From: Rotaria sp. Silwood1
Lineage: Eukaryota > Rotifera > Eurotatoria > Philodinida > Philodinidae
Direction: 5' to 3'
Length of the DNA stretch: 64,000 bases
NCBI GenBank assembly: GCA_905250075.1
Contig: CAJNOP010000365.1
Location: 107,907 to 171,906 of the forward strand
Notes under the pieces: model-generated
The model's input: the letters and a program-made list of their open reading frames with translations, nothing else
Databases searched by the model: none
Told to the model about the DNA's origin: nothing
Position numbers and translations under genes: made by a program
Shown here: piece by piece, positions 25,501-39,226 of the stretch
Layout: each line of letters starts with the position of its first letter
Numbering within the stretch: position 1 is the first letter of the stretch

Positions 25501-28500
25501 GTGTATTACCAAAATAAACAATAACACCAAGATCATGATAAAAATCTAATAAAGTTTTAAGTTCATCCGATGAACAAATATTTTGTGTACGAGCTATTTC
25601 ACAAATCTATTAAAATAGATAAATTTATAACATAAAAGAAAAAAGAACAAGTTAAAATGTAGTTTATACTTGATCGAGTGAAGCATAAAAATTATCTTGT
25701 TGTGTTTTTAAACGATTAAGATCATTTTCAAATTGAAGCCAACGAGTTGGAATTTCTTCATCCATATAAGATTCACCTAAGGCTACTTCTTCAATTAATC
25801 GTTTTAATTGATTGATCTAAAAATATGAAAGAATAATTTACAAGTCTTTTTTTTTCTTTGATTCTTTCTACCTGTTCAAAATCTAAATGATCTGGATTTT
25901 GTGTATCAATAGTAAAATAAGGTTCAACAACATGTTTACAATAAGGTTTTGTTGAAATCATTGCACGAATTTCGGCCATTTTATTTTCAACCTAACAAAA
26001 ATAATATATATATTAAATTAACTAATAAATAAATAAAAATTAAACTAATTTACAATAATTTTTTTTGTTGGACTTGAAAATGAATTTCTATGAGTACCAA
26101 TAATAATAATTGGTGGTGATAAACGTTCAATATTTAATTCTTCATCTTGCATTCGTCCTTGATTTATATTAGCTGAATAACAATAAACAGAATGCATAAT
26201 AAAACTTAAATGATCCAGGTTTGTTAATTCCTAGAATGAAAAATAATATTTTTAATAAATCATAAAAATTTAAACACAAAAAATAGGTGAAAGAGTTTTT
26301 TTTTCTGACAGAAAAATAACATCAAAAAATTGTTGTCTATTTTTAGGCTTTCTTTCCTTTTCCTATAAATATGTAATAAGAAAAATAGAAACATTAATAA
26401 ATTATATTATAATGAATAATTTTTTGTTTCTTATGATAATCACCTCATTCCAATCAGCTGGTTGATCTAGATCTTTCGTTAAATCAAATACAAGTAAATA
26501 AATTGCTCTTGGTGATAAAAATACCTATTTAAAAAAAAAATATGATATGAAAATTTAATATATATATATATGCTTTATTTTTATTGTATTTATTAATTAA
26601 AAACCTGATGTGTTATACAAGTTGATGAAGTTGATCCAGGCATATCCCAAAGATCAAGACGTAAACTTTGATATTCTTCAATTTGTTCTTGTTTAACATT
26701 TACATCATTAATATTATTATTTAATAAACTAGCAAGTACAGCATGTGGATCAGAAGATTTCATTTGTGATAATTTTTTTTCTACTAATGGACGAATTGAT
26801 AAAGGAATCATTGGACTAGGATAAACAAGTTTAAGGTCGTCAAGTAAAGTTTCTTTCCAATTCTATATGAAGAAAAAAACAAAAAAAAAATATCTTTAAT
26901 TATATCTGAAGCGTTATTATTTTTTTAAACTATTTTTAGTTCTTAAATTAGATACAATCATTCAGGCTGAAACTTTTATTAGGTGTACAACACATTATAA
27001 ATAACGAGACATAGATTTGAAGAAAAAAAATTTCAAAAAAAGATCTTGATAGGAGAATTCCAACATTTAGAATTGACGAAAAATGTGCGATACTGTCACG
27101 ATTTGATGTGTTGGCGATAGTACAAAGAACTTTTGCCATGAACGAAAATCTTATTGATAGAATTTCGGAAAATCTAACTTTCCATAGGCTATATTCTAGT
27201 ACATAATGACTTTCTTATGTAATTTCGTCGGTTTGGACTGAAACTATTATATCAAATACTTATAAGTATTCATCAGAAATAGGATAAACCGCTTTCATTT
27301 TTAACCTCCATGTTTGGATTAGTAAGGATTCAAAAAGCCAAATAACTCCTTTTAGTTTTAAACTTTTACGCACTTTTTTTTTGTTTCTAGTAACAAAAAG
27401 AAAAAAAAAAGATTTCCGGAAAAAGCTCAAAACTACTAATGAACATAGTCTTAAGTATCAAGCAAAAAAATTTTTATTCCATTCGGATATTTTCTGAAAT
27501 GTATATCTACTTGATTTAGATGGTCTATCTATGGTGAAAAGCTTCAATTAGACTGGCGTTGCATCTTTGTCAAAGAAAAAAAAAAAAAGACGAGTGAAAA
27601 CGGTTAAGAAAAACAAAGAAACTAACTTTATCCTTTTTTTCATGAACTGTATGTAATTCATAACGTCGTTTTAATAGATTAAGAATAATATTATGTACTA
27701 AATGAGATTCATATTCTTGTTGTTGAATTGTTAATTTTGATGTTTCACGTTCATCTAAGTTATATTAAAAAAAAATAATTAATTAATTAATTAAAAATTT
27801 ATTTATTCTTTTACTACAATCTTGAATAATTGTTGATAATGAACGATAATTAAAATGATTTGGTTTTGATAAAGACCAAATATGATTTTGATCAATATTT
27901 ATCGAACATGATGATGAAAGATCTGTTGATAAATTGTCACTAATATATTAAAAATTACAAACATTTGGTTTTTTTTTAATAATAAAATAAATAAATATTT
28001 ACTTACATATCATAACTATCTTTATTTGTAATAAGAACTTGTTTAAGTTGAGTTTTTCCACTTGATTTAGGTCCAACAAGTAATAATAAAGTACGACGTA
28101 TAGATGTTGTACCAGTATCACAAGCTGTTTGAAAATGTCGAATAGCATCAGATCCTCGTACTTTGATTTCATATGGAACATTATCATCTATTTAATGAGT
28201 AAAACAAAAAAGAAAAATAAAATGATTTCCTTTTTTTTTTTTTTTATTTTACCATCTCGAATAAGTTGAATTTTAATTGTATTACCAAATAGATCAAAAA
28301 CAAGACGAAGAGGAAGAAATCCATTAATATTTACATCAATTTGATTACTATCAATTAAAGTTCCACGTAAAACATGATTTATTGCATAATTTAAACAACG
28401 ATTTTGTGTTAACCATACAGTTAATCGAATACCATTATATAAATGAATATATTTTTCTAATGATATCATTGTATAAAATTGATTTAAACTTGATTCCATT

Positions 28501-28739
28501 GTTGATAATGGTAAATCATTTGTTGGTATTTGATGACCAGCATATAAACCTAAACGTAATGAACCTTGCCATATAGATGATGGTTGTTGATATAATTCAA
28601 ATGTTATTTTTTCGAATACATTTATTGGACGATTAATAAAAATAATACCATTAGCAAAACCAGTTGTACGTTGAGCACAAAGACCATCGGATGATATATT
28701 TATAGCTGCACCATGATTTGTTCTGTCAAATAATAACAT
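22545..28739 (-). CDS. NHR-Roc-COR-death-TIR multidomain protein with C-terminal CaaX box
   Basis: Sixteen exons join in phase to 1,332 codons: 28739-28253, 28187-28007, 27939-27815, 27754-27627, 26862-26605, 26524-26444, 26362-26321, 26230-26054, 25991-25872, 25816-25670, 25606-25141, 25064-24760, 24598-24419, 24363-23755, 23694-23517, 23059-22545. Domains: Neuralized repeat (about 1-162; NHGAAINISSDG, GIIFINRP); Roc GTPase (P-loop GPKSSGKT 201-208, G3 DMPG, G4-like GTHRN); COR (about 560-830; FYHDLGVIVYF); a Cys/His cluster (about 861-893); death domain (about 950-1040); TIR (1049-1160, VFISYQWD, Glu1121 in CQREL at the NADase Glu position of SARM1-type TIRs); low-complexity tail ending CSIL, a CaaX prenylation motif favouring geranylgeranylation. 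A poly-Asn/Thr insert lies near 800-830. ROCO proteins are GTP-regulated scaffolds. I infer an innate-immune or cell-death switch attached to membranes. Long introns at 26863-27626 and 23060-23516 hold nothing recognised. Confidence 0.9.
24805..24895. repeat. AAT/ACA microsatellite inside the ROCO coding exon
   Basis: On the coding strand these trinucleotides give runs of Asn and Thr between COR and the Cys/His cluster. The frame is kept because the unit is three bases. Its length probably varies between alleles. Confidence 0.8.
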
Positions 28740-31700
28740 TGTAGCTTTTTTGTCTTCTTAGTAATAGTTGTTGTTGTTGTTGTTTTATGCAAAATGATTA
28801 TACAATTAGTTTTGCATCTTGTCTAATACTCATCTTCAACTTAAGCTTTTCTTTTCTCTAGTTTTTTCTTTTTCTTCTTTTATTTTATTTTTTTTTTATA
28901 TGTCTCTTTAGAGAAAGCGTAGTAAGAAAGTTGACGGTAAAAAAAAAAAAGAAAAAACTAGCAGTCCGGAAAAAGTAGATGATAAGATTCTACTGCCGTA
29001 TGAGATGTGCGTTATATATCGTAAGGTAGAAAATGAAAAAAAAAAAAAATGAATCGCTATTAATGTGTTGCTTTCTATTAGTTCACAAACGGAATAAGAT
29101 AAGAAGAAGAAGAAAAAAAAGGAAAAGCAAAAAAAACTTGTGACAGAAATATAAAAGTTCAACATCGTTTGATATAAGCGTAATAGACAGAAAAGAAAGA
29201 AAAAAAAAGCTGTTGGAAAGTACTTTTTCATTCCATCAAGGTTTTTATGATAGTGAACAACAAAGAAGAACATGTTAAATTCTAGTTCTCAATAATAACT
29301 GTCTTATAGACTTCTTTTCTTTCTATTATAATCATATTACTGTGAATATCATCACTATTACTTTCACTATTTATTTATGTAAGAATGACAACACGCATTC
29401 ACTCACGAATGAATTTTTGATGATATTCTTTGTATTAAAATCTAATACAGAAAAAAAAAACGAAAGTTTTTCTTTTTTTTTTGAGAAAAATTTTTCTATA
29501 AGATTTTTTTCCACATTTTCTTTATCTATGGTGAATATTTAATAAAAATTTTCAAAAAAAAACAAGAAAATTAAAGGACGTGCTTACGCCTGTGTTAAAT
29601 TATTATTCCTTCGATGAATCTATGATAACAGCAAAAGTCCTATGTAGAATATTCACCATGATAAATTTATAAATGTTTCTTTCTTTTGTTTTTTTTTTTA
29701 TTGTTTTCTAAAAACAAAAATCATATAAATTACATTTATGATGAGTACACGTTGACATACATGTACTGACTTATAGGCTTAAGTTGGCTAGAAAAAAAAA
29801 AACAAATAAACCAACTCATTTATCTCTTTTCTTTTTCAATACAATCAAAATAATGATGACTGTAATTAAATGACTGTCTGGCTGGAAGACACGCCAAGAG
29901 TTTTATCTTAAATAATCTTTGCAAATCAGATATTCTTTATGATAGTCATGCACTAATCAAAGAAAAAGCATTCTTTAATATAAAAAGTTTCAAGAACTTT
30001 TTTTGTATTTCTGCTTTCTATTAATTCAATAGTTCATCAGTATTATTAAAGATAATTCTTCTATACGAGCATCTGTCATTCTTTCATTTTCTAAAGGAAA
30101 AAGAAAACCTGAACAGACAAAAAAAAAAAAAAGAAAACGATGAATTCAACAAATATAATAAATTATTGAGTATGTTTATTAAAAAGTAGAGTATAAGTTT
30201 AAACGCATTTATTTTTTTATATGCGTAATTATTAAAATTTAAAAAAAAAGAATAACGTAATTATTGATGTGAAAAACAAATAATAATGAAAAATAATTAT
30301 AAATCTTGAACTAATCGGATTTTTTCTTTTGAACAAAATCAAAGATTGTAGTTTAATTAATATATAAGGTTTGTTGTCTTTGTTATTTGAGGAAAAAAAA
30401 AAGATATTCTGTCAATAAATTGATACTTCAAAAAAAAAGAAACACAAGCAGTAACAAGATTAGTTTTCTTTCTTATTATATATTCGTTAAATATTAAGGA
30501 AGCTTGACAACTTATCCAAAATATATAATCATTTGCTCTGACAAATGACATTTTTTAGATACTTCAATTTATGAAACTAACATATTTAAGAAAATTTTAG
30601 TCTCTATCTAATATAATGATATATAAACATCCTATTCAAATAACGAATAGTTCTTTAGTAGAATAAGAACTACACAAATTGTTGCTTATTGAAATAACGT
30701 TTTTTCTTAGATAGAAAATTTCAATGTTTTATTTTACTGTTACAAGTACCTGTTCTCATAAGTTTCTTTTGTGTCTGTTTATGATTTCTTTTACATCAAT
30801 GTATTAACTCTCCGTCTAGATTTACAATTGTAATACGTCTTTTCTTTTGTATTTCATTTATTTCTATTAGGTGTTGATAAGTTTGTTATTGTCAAGAAAT
30901 TTTATTATGCATTCTTGAACAGACAACTTATTTAACAACAAAAAAAAAAAAACTAAAGAAATATTAGGGCTTTTCATTCTGAGAGTACTTTTACAATAAT
31001 GCAAAGAATTTCTTTTCTGCTTTGAATAAGGCATCAAGGACAAAAGTAATCAAGGGCGTTATATATATAAAGAAAAATACTAACTATTTAAAAAAAAGAA
31101 AGCAACATAGCGTTATGAAAATTATTATGGGAATTCATTATTGATTTTTTCGAAACAATCTTCTAAATGAAAAAAGTAATCAAAACATTAACACAAAGCA
31201 ACTACTACTTACAAATATAGTTGCCATATATGAACAATATCAGTAATTGTTATACAGCTTCATACTTGTTCAATGTAATTCACTATAAGATTTTTTTCAT
31301 ATAAGTAATTCTGTTCACGTTATGAAATAATCAATTCAATAGAGTTTATGAAAGAAAATGCAAACACAAAAAAGATTTACAATGCTATTTATTTGATTAT
31401 GCTCTTTTCGATTACTAACAATTCACAAATGCATTAGATAAATTTAGCTATCTCTTGTTGTTAATTGTATTTTCTTATTAACTTTATGAATAAAATGAAA
31501 CAAATATTCAAAGATAATCATTTGACTATGTTTGATTCTTTTACATTCCTAGTTAGCTAGATATAATTATGATTAGATCATGTGTCAACATGACTTTTGA
31601 CTTAAAAACAGCAATAGATTATTCATTTTCTTATTGTTTATACATTCTCAAGCATAATTCTATGTCAAATTACGATAGATTTTCTATTGAAGAAACTAAA

Positions 31701-34700
31701 ATTCTCCTTAAAACTGCTCATAAACAGAATATCTTCAAGAAAAAGAAATTTGAAAAATAATGTCAGATATCCATAACACATTATGCAGCTTATCGGAGAA
31801 CTTTTTCAGTTTCTCTTCTTTTGAATCTTTAGGTTTAAATGGGTATGAGTAAGTACGAAGTCTTTATCCCACACATACCGCAGATTCACGTTCATTTTGA
31901 GTGACAGGTGTTATGCAATCTAAACTTATGTTGGTATTAATTAAATCCGATTGGCAGTTTACAATATTGACAGGATTCATGGTTACTCAAGTTTCTAACG
32001 AAACAAACTCATTAATAAGAAAAAAAAATCAGTATTAAAACAAGTGTAAAATAATTCTTTTGCTAGTAATCATAAACTTATTCAATAAGAAGAGCGGAAG
32101 GATGTGTTATAATTATATGGTTTAAAATAAATCAAAATTTGAATGTAAAGACTAATTTATGAATCGAATAACATATGAAATAAAGAACAAAATAAAAGAA
32201 AGGAAAGTTATTAATAAAAAAAATATAGATTTCAAATGTTGAAAAAGAAGCATAAGAAACAATAAGAATGAAGATTTTCTCCTCCTCTAATTCTCTTTGA
32301 AATGTTTCAAATTTCTAAATTATGTTTTATAACCAGTGCTAAATGCTCTAAAAACTAGATAGATGAAAATAAAATTTTGATAAAAACCTTTTTCAATATA
32401 AAAAAAAACTGATTTTGCATAAAATCAGATCTTTGAAGGTCTAATTTCTTTCTGATGATTTGTAAAAAAAAAAAAAAAAACATTTGAGTGCACAAAAGTT
32501 CTATTAACCAATTAATAATGATCCAACAAACCGAATCAGTTTAAAAATTCTCGACCGATCATAACTTCTCGTAGATATTTACATTGATTATTAAAACTTG
32601 TTGATTAAATCAGAATAGCTTGGAACATAATCATTGCACTTAACATTTTGCATACAAAAAATTCGTATCACAGATGAACAAGAAATAGTTAAAAAAAAAG
32701 ATTTTAATGTCAGTAATCAATATATCTCTATCTAGTAGATTTTTTGAAGTTCTATCAATTATAAAAATAATTAAACTGAAAAAAAATGAATTCTAGAGAA
32801 GCATAAATACTATTATTGAAAAAAAACAATGTTAAGTTTTTTTGGTTCAATTCGTCTAATCCGAGAAGTATTCAGTCAGTTATGCGACATCTGTGGTTGT
32901 CTTCAATATCCATCATAATTGGAATGATATCTATCGTATTATCAAACTTTTGGAAGAGAGTATCTTGATTATGATATAAAATGAGCTTATTGTTAATCCG
33001 TGTTTTACTGGTTGACACTAAACCAAGATCATATGTATTATCAAAATTTGATCCATGACTTTCTCCATATGAGATTTTCTTGTTTACATAATGAGAAAAA
33101 AAAGGATTAGATATAACAATGAACAGAACATAATTGATATGGAACAAAACTAATATGAATTAAGTATCGTATAACAGTAATTTTTTTTGCTTTTAAATTC
33201 TTTATAAATACGTGAATGTTAAGTTCATCTGTATGAAGTAGTCTTGTTACTGATGAAATCACTAATGATGAAGAGAAGCAATGAGACGTAACCATATCTG
33301 TTCTATTTACTCATTCTTTAATACGTCCATAAATTCAACAAATAGAAATGTACGTTTGTATTGTGTAATGCATTGAAGTGAGTTATGAAAACTTCGAGTA
33401 GAGTTCAGTCTACTAGCTTCTTACTACCGAAATAATAATGTACTTTTTAGCAGAGTGTTATGATAACCCTCAGAAAGGAGATGAGTTTCAACTTGAAACT
33501 TTGTACTAAGACATATCTTAATGAGAGTGTCTTATTTTGAAAGCTTCAGATTTTTCAATTGCCTCTCTTCTCAAATAGGAACATTGGAATTCTCCGTTGT
33601 ATATAAGCGGTATGAAAAAAAATCTACTTTTACTATAGTCATATTTTGTGATACAAGCAATCAGAAAATGTGAAATTTTTACAATAAATTAATCTCACTA
33701 AGACTTGACTCTACGAAGAGTGTCAAAATCGAAATTCAGTTTCTCTGATATTCATAGCTCATTAGAAACTGCATTATGCGTATATTTTTGACTCAATAGA
33801 TTACACATCGATCAATATCCAATCATATATTTATCCTTTTCTGAAATAATAAAATATGTCTAATGAATATTTTTCTTTCATTCTAAAAAAAATAATTTTT
33901 TCTTCATGAGAAAAATAAAATTTTTCGTTTTTTTTTTTTTAATTGATTGATGTTATGTTATCCGGAAGTAGAGCATATCCGTCTTAGTATGTCTGATAAT
34001 ATTCATCTTAACTGAATAGTTTAAAGATGACTCTTGACTTCCTTTTATTTTGTTGACTTGTTCATACATATATATATATATTGTTTGATCTTCTTTTCTT
34101 TTGCTTTTTTGTTGTCTCTCCTCCCTTTTCTTCGCTTGTCCATCCGATTCACTCAATTTCACACATTGTTGCTTTTGCATACATTCCCTCAGCGGGTTTC
34201 TCTTCTTTCTAAATTTACATATTAAAAAAATCACAATAAGTTTAATCGATCTCTCCCTAAAGATATAAGAAAAAGGTGGTCAACTAAAACAAGCATGCAT
34301 TGCCGACATACAAAAAAAAAAACGTAATCGAATTAACTTTGTCATTGTTATTTTTTTTTTCTTATTTTGTTTGATGAGTGAATGAGAATATTCGCTTGAA
34401 TCATCATTGTGATGTCGTGCAATAACTTTCCGACTATTTTACATAGGAAAATCCCCCCCCCCCCCAAAAAAAGCAACATTTATTTTCTATAAGTCATATA
34501 TCTGTATTGAATCTTATCACTTTTTTTTTTGTTAAAATTGAGTGATCTACCACCTTTTTAATCTTTCCTCAAGGCATTTAAGAATCAATCAATAAAACAC
34601 GACACTTTATATAAAAATTGAATATCTATTGATGCGAAACGAATTTTTGTTTTTTTCTTTGTCTTGATATATTTTTAAATACAACCATTGAAAGAAAGAA

Positions 34701-34829
34701 ACAACAGCAACAACAATGACAACAATTAATAATAATGACAATGAGAAAAGAAGAAGAAGAAAAAAAAAATTTTTCAAGACAACAACATATCAATCAAGAT
34801 AAAATACTGTCTTTTGTACATGAATAAAT
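28740..34829. other. 6-kb gene-poor interval
   Basis: No frame here has domain-like sequence or a chain of splice sites that I can follow. Short frames at 31569-31760, 32872-33147 and 33953-34234 were examined and not accepted. A 13-C tract lies at 34453-34465. The interval separates the ROCO gene promoter from the 3' end of the Hox gene and could hold Hox regulatory sequence, which cannot be seen from one genome. Confidence 0.5.
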
Positions 34830-36509
34830 TCACATGGAATCAAATGTAAGAATATCGGCTATGAAAAAACAAAATAGAATTAAGAAATTATTTAAAAACA
34901 AAAAAAAACTTACGTTCACGTTGTCGTTTTTTTGCTTTCATACGACGATTTTGAAACCAAATCTAAAAATATATTTTAGCATAGAAAATACAAAAAAAGA
35001 AATTTTACTTTCACTTGTGTTTCATTTAATTGAAGTGATGCGGCAATTTCAATACGTCTTGCTCTTGTTAAATAACGACTAAAATGAAATTCTTTTTCCA
35101 ATTCCTAAATAAAACAACATACAAAAAAAAAATGATTTTCACTTTCTTCTCTATCTTACTGTTAATTGTTTATTTGTAAAATTTGTTCGACCAGCATTAT
35201 TATTTAACATAGAATTTGATGATGATCCATTCACTAGTGATGTACCATTATTATAATTATAATCAGTCGGTTTTCCTTCAAATAAACATATGTATATTTC
35301 TTATCATTATGTATTACAACATCATTGCAAGAAAAAAAAAAGAAGAGAGAGACAGAAAGCGAACAAGTGATGATAGATGATATTTTGATCTTTCTTTAAC
35401 TATAAATGGCATAATTTTAATCAAGAAAGTGATCGATTCTCTTTTAATATAGAACTATATCGATCATCTATCGTGACATGATGTTCAACAATTGGTAGAT
35501 AGTATAACTGATGAATTAAACAAATAGAAAATTAAAAAAGAAAAAAAGACAAGAAAAAAAAATGCTTCATCATCTATTTGTTGGACACCTGTGTGTGTGT
35601 GTGTATGTGCAAAATAATATTTATCTTTCTATCTGATGGAATACATTTCAGGACGACACATACACTAATATTATTTTCTATTCATATGAAAGAAAAAAGA
35701 TTTTTATCAAGATTAAAAATCAAACAAAAAAAAAACATATGCTCAAATTTACCTGCTGTTTTAGCTGGTGTACGTTTTATTTGCATCCATTTATATTTAG
35801 CTTCACTTGTAACAATTGAAAGAGGTTTTTCATCTAGAGATGATTGTTCAATATGTCGATATTGTTGTTGTTGTTGGGATGGATTATTAAAAGATGATGA
35901 TGATGATGTTGATGATGATGATGCTTCATTATTAGATAATGGTATTGATGAATAATTATTTTGTTCAGATAATTGTGAATTATTTAAATAAATATTACAT
36001 TGTTCAAATGATTGAATTGGATGATATATTGATCCATCATTTGTTCCTGTACCTGTTGTTGCTGCTCCTGCTCCTGCTGCTGTTGTTGTTGTTATCCATG
36101 ATGATGATGATGATGGTGGTGATGTTTGAGAATTATCAATACAAAATTGTTCATATGTATTTACTGGAATATTTGTTGATGAAGGTGATGGTGATGTATA
36201 TGTTTCATAAACAGATGATGGTTGAGAATCTAATGTACAAATATTTGGTGAACGATATATTTGATGATGATGTTTAGTACAATAGGATGGTGGTGGATTA
36301 TAAATATAATTATCATCAAGTAAATTATAATGATTTTGTTGATGTATATCAATAATTGAATTGTTATTCGATGTATAAGTATCAATTGGTGTTTGTAGAA
36401 CAGATGTTGTTGTTGTTGTACTACTAGTTAAGTGAAAGTGATGGTTTGATTGAAGAATTGTATTCGAATTATGTGTTTGTAGGTGTTGGTGTTGGTATCG
36501 ATTCATCAT
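34830..36509 (-). CDS. Hox1: Labial/Hox1 homeodomain transcription factor
   Basis: Exons 36509-35753, 35275-35160, 35104-35009, 34962-34914 and 34858-34830 give 348 residues. The N-terminal 235 residues are rich in Ser, Thr, Asn, Gln and His. YKWMQIKR (239-246) is the PBC-binding hexapeptide in its Hox1-specific form (labial: FDWMKVKR-like). The homeodomain (278-337) carries [30 protein letters not shown] and [17 protein letters not shown], diagnostic for the labial class. Introns cut it after positions 14 and 46. The last exon adds PDILTFDSM; PxDILT also follows the homeodomain in labial proteins, which supports this tiny 9-codon exon. The protein acts in the nucleus in anterior patterning in other animals. 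Two Met codons open the frame (36509 or 36506). No other Hox gene is seen nearby. Confidence 0.93.
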
Positions 36510-39200
36510 GATAGATGATGATGGAGATTGATGTGTTTTTTTTTTCTGTATGTTCTTCTTCTTCTTCTTTTCGGTTTTGTTCGTTCTGTGTATGTTTTTT
36601 TTTTTTTTGTTTTATTTGAAAAAATGATAACGAATTGACTTAATATCGAAGTGTTTTTTTTTTTTTTTTTTTATTGCAGAAGATCTGTCGGATTTAATTC
36701 AATGAACTCATCAATCTAAATACTGAAGAAGAAAAATGTTTTTTTTTTTTCTTTTTGCCTTTTTTTTAGACAAACAAAAAAAAAGAAAAAATAAGAATGA
36801 TAGATTCTTCTTTCATTTGTTGTGAAATATGAGATTGATCATATAAGGGTTATGGTGTATTTCCTCTCTCTTCGTTAGTTTATCGATGTAAGTTTTTTTT
36901 CTTTCTTTCTTTCTTTCTTTTTTTTTCTCCTTTTGCTCGTTTCTTGATCTTGCGTTGGTCAACATTCTCGATTACTGAAAGATAAAAAATTCCCATTGAT
37001 CCAAAATGCTTACGATCAACAGCGAATGAAATTATTTGCATACATATATACATATATTTATATATATATATATATACATGAAGGAGTCAAGATAAAGGAA
37101 GAGAAAGTGAGATTCTTTTTTCTTTCCTTTCCTTTTTTTTTTTTTGTCATCAGGCTCTTTCCCCTTTTTCTCAAGTACTTGTGTGTTATATTTAACTAAA
37201 AAGAAAGAAAGAGATAATATTACGCATCGATGTAAGACGATGGATGGATAATAAAAATGTGTTAATGGAAGAGAATATTGACTAATAAAGAAATTATTTT
37301 CTCAGCAGTGTATTTCAATAGAGAGAATGATAACGAAAATACTTTACACAAGTCATTAGCGTACTTTCCTTGCAAATGATAAAATGTGGTGAATGATACG
37401 ATGTTTTTTCTTTGACAGTATATTAGCAGGATAAATAATTCTTTCTTTTTTTGAAACAAAGTTGAGCATAATTTAAATATGCATTGACATGCATTTCAAC
37501 TCGTAAGGGAATTTTTTTTGTTTTTTTAATCGATAAAAATAAAACAAGTACCGACATTAAATATTGTCATTCTCTGATGTTTTTATTTTAATTTTCATAT
37601 CCTGTCGGCACAATAGTCAATTTTTTCTCATTTGTTCTCTCCTATCATCAGGACAGCCAGTGATTTGTGACCATAAAGAAAAAAAATCACGCTCGAATTG
37701 CTTGACTTCTTCGTTTTTTTTTTAACTATGCACATATTTGTGAGTCTCTCGAGATTCAAAGAAAGAACAAGAAGAAGAAGAAGAAGCGCATACATATACG
37801 AGTAAACCCATTGCGCACACTAACTATAATCACTGAAGTGAACAGTACTCACACGGTGGTGAGCAATACATCGATCGATCATTTCTCTGACGACGTGTCG
37901 ACACCCCTTGTGCACACACATATATACGGGGCACACAAATAGATAGACATCTCTAATATGCGAGTGCCGCACATATACACACATATATATATATATACTG
38001 CGGCAAGTGGAAAAAGGAGAAAATGAGCTAGACAATGACGACAGCGATGAGAAAGCATGTCGAAGGTTGCTGTTGATTGCTATTCATTCATTTTTTTTTG
38101 ATAATATCTAGTACTTTGTTAAATATGAAGATATTCGTTTTGAAAGAATGAAAACAGAAAATGGCAAAAAATTTATCTATAAATGATAATTTGATTCAAA
38201 ATTTTTGATGTTTTCAATGAAATATATATATCCTTATAAACAAGTGTAATAAAGAAAATAATAGTTTGAATTGAAGTCTGTTTTAATCTTTTATCTTCAA
38301 AATGAAATTAGAAAAGATAAATTTCATTTGTCTGTATTAAAAACACTCAGTTAAATAATGTTGTATATCAAATCATGTTATATCGCTTACACTTTGTCGC
38401 CGCAATATTCTTTCAAAACAAAAAAAATATTTATTGTACTAATATCTGAGTAAATATAATTGAGTTTTTACTTTTCTTTTTTTTTAAATTTTGGAAATTT
38501 GATATATCTTGGATTACATATTCGTATAAGTACGCAATATTTTTTCTCAAGATACTTTTGAGGATACACAAATATTCTTATTTTGATTTCCATTAGCACA
38601 CACAAATACAAGCGTCTGAGTAAAACAACAATTGAATAATACATAAATATGCAGTATAGACTTGTATTTCTTATTATTCCTATTTTGTTGACAATATCTG
38701 TTGTTTCTGAACAAGGAACAACTATTGTACTTAGTTTGAATATTCTTCAATCATGAGCGGCGCACCAGCAAGCAAAGTGTTCGCAATTGCTTTCCCTAAA
38801 AAGAATTTTGGCAAGCAAAAAAAATTTATTGCTTTTCCTAATTGTTCATGTTTCATCCGTATGTTATTTCTCCATGTTTTCTGAACTTTTGATTATTAAG
38901 TAACTTCAATTTGTACTTCTTTCTGCTTTCGTTCATAATCACCATATAAGAATGTACTCATAAAGAGATCAACTAGCTGCTAACATAAATAGTTAAGTAA
39001 ACAGTTTCCATGAGAAGACCGCAATATTTTCAATTGATTCTTATGTTTATAGTTTCATCAAGAAAGAATAGCTGTTAAATTGGCAGACAATCTTTCACAT
39101 GAGTATCAACTCGAAAACCAAATGATTGATGAGTGGATGATAATAATAAAAAAAAACACTTGAGTTTTGGTAACTCGTTCTGAATATATCTGTTCTCAAT
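36510..39200. other. Hox1 upstream region, no gene recognised
   Basis: Contains T-rich tracts, a CTTT repeat (36898-36925) and TA-rich microsatellites (37045-37075, 37985-38000). The open frames here are low in complexity. This is the likely promoter side of Hox1, but no specific site can be named. Confidence 0.5.
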
Positions 39201-39226
39201 AAAAACGTTACACTACGCTCAAACTC

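Noticed and set aside
26948-27139. Frame inside the long ROCO intron
   Set aside because: The flanking exons 27754-27627 and 26862-26605 join in phase without it, and it has no domain similarity.
32872-33147. 91-codon minus-strand frame
   Set aside because: No recognisable motif or flanking exons; could not be told from chance.
33953-34234. 93-codon minus-strand frame considered as a Hox1 3' exon
   Set aside because: The closer 34858-34830 exon is in phase, has a good acceptor and gives a labial-like PDILT ending; this frame has only low-complexity Lys/Gln/Arg.
35939-36277. Met/Leu-rich plus-strand frame opposite Hox1 exon 1
   Set aside because: Antisense shadow of CAT/GAT repeats in the Hox1 coding exon.
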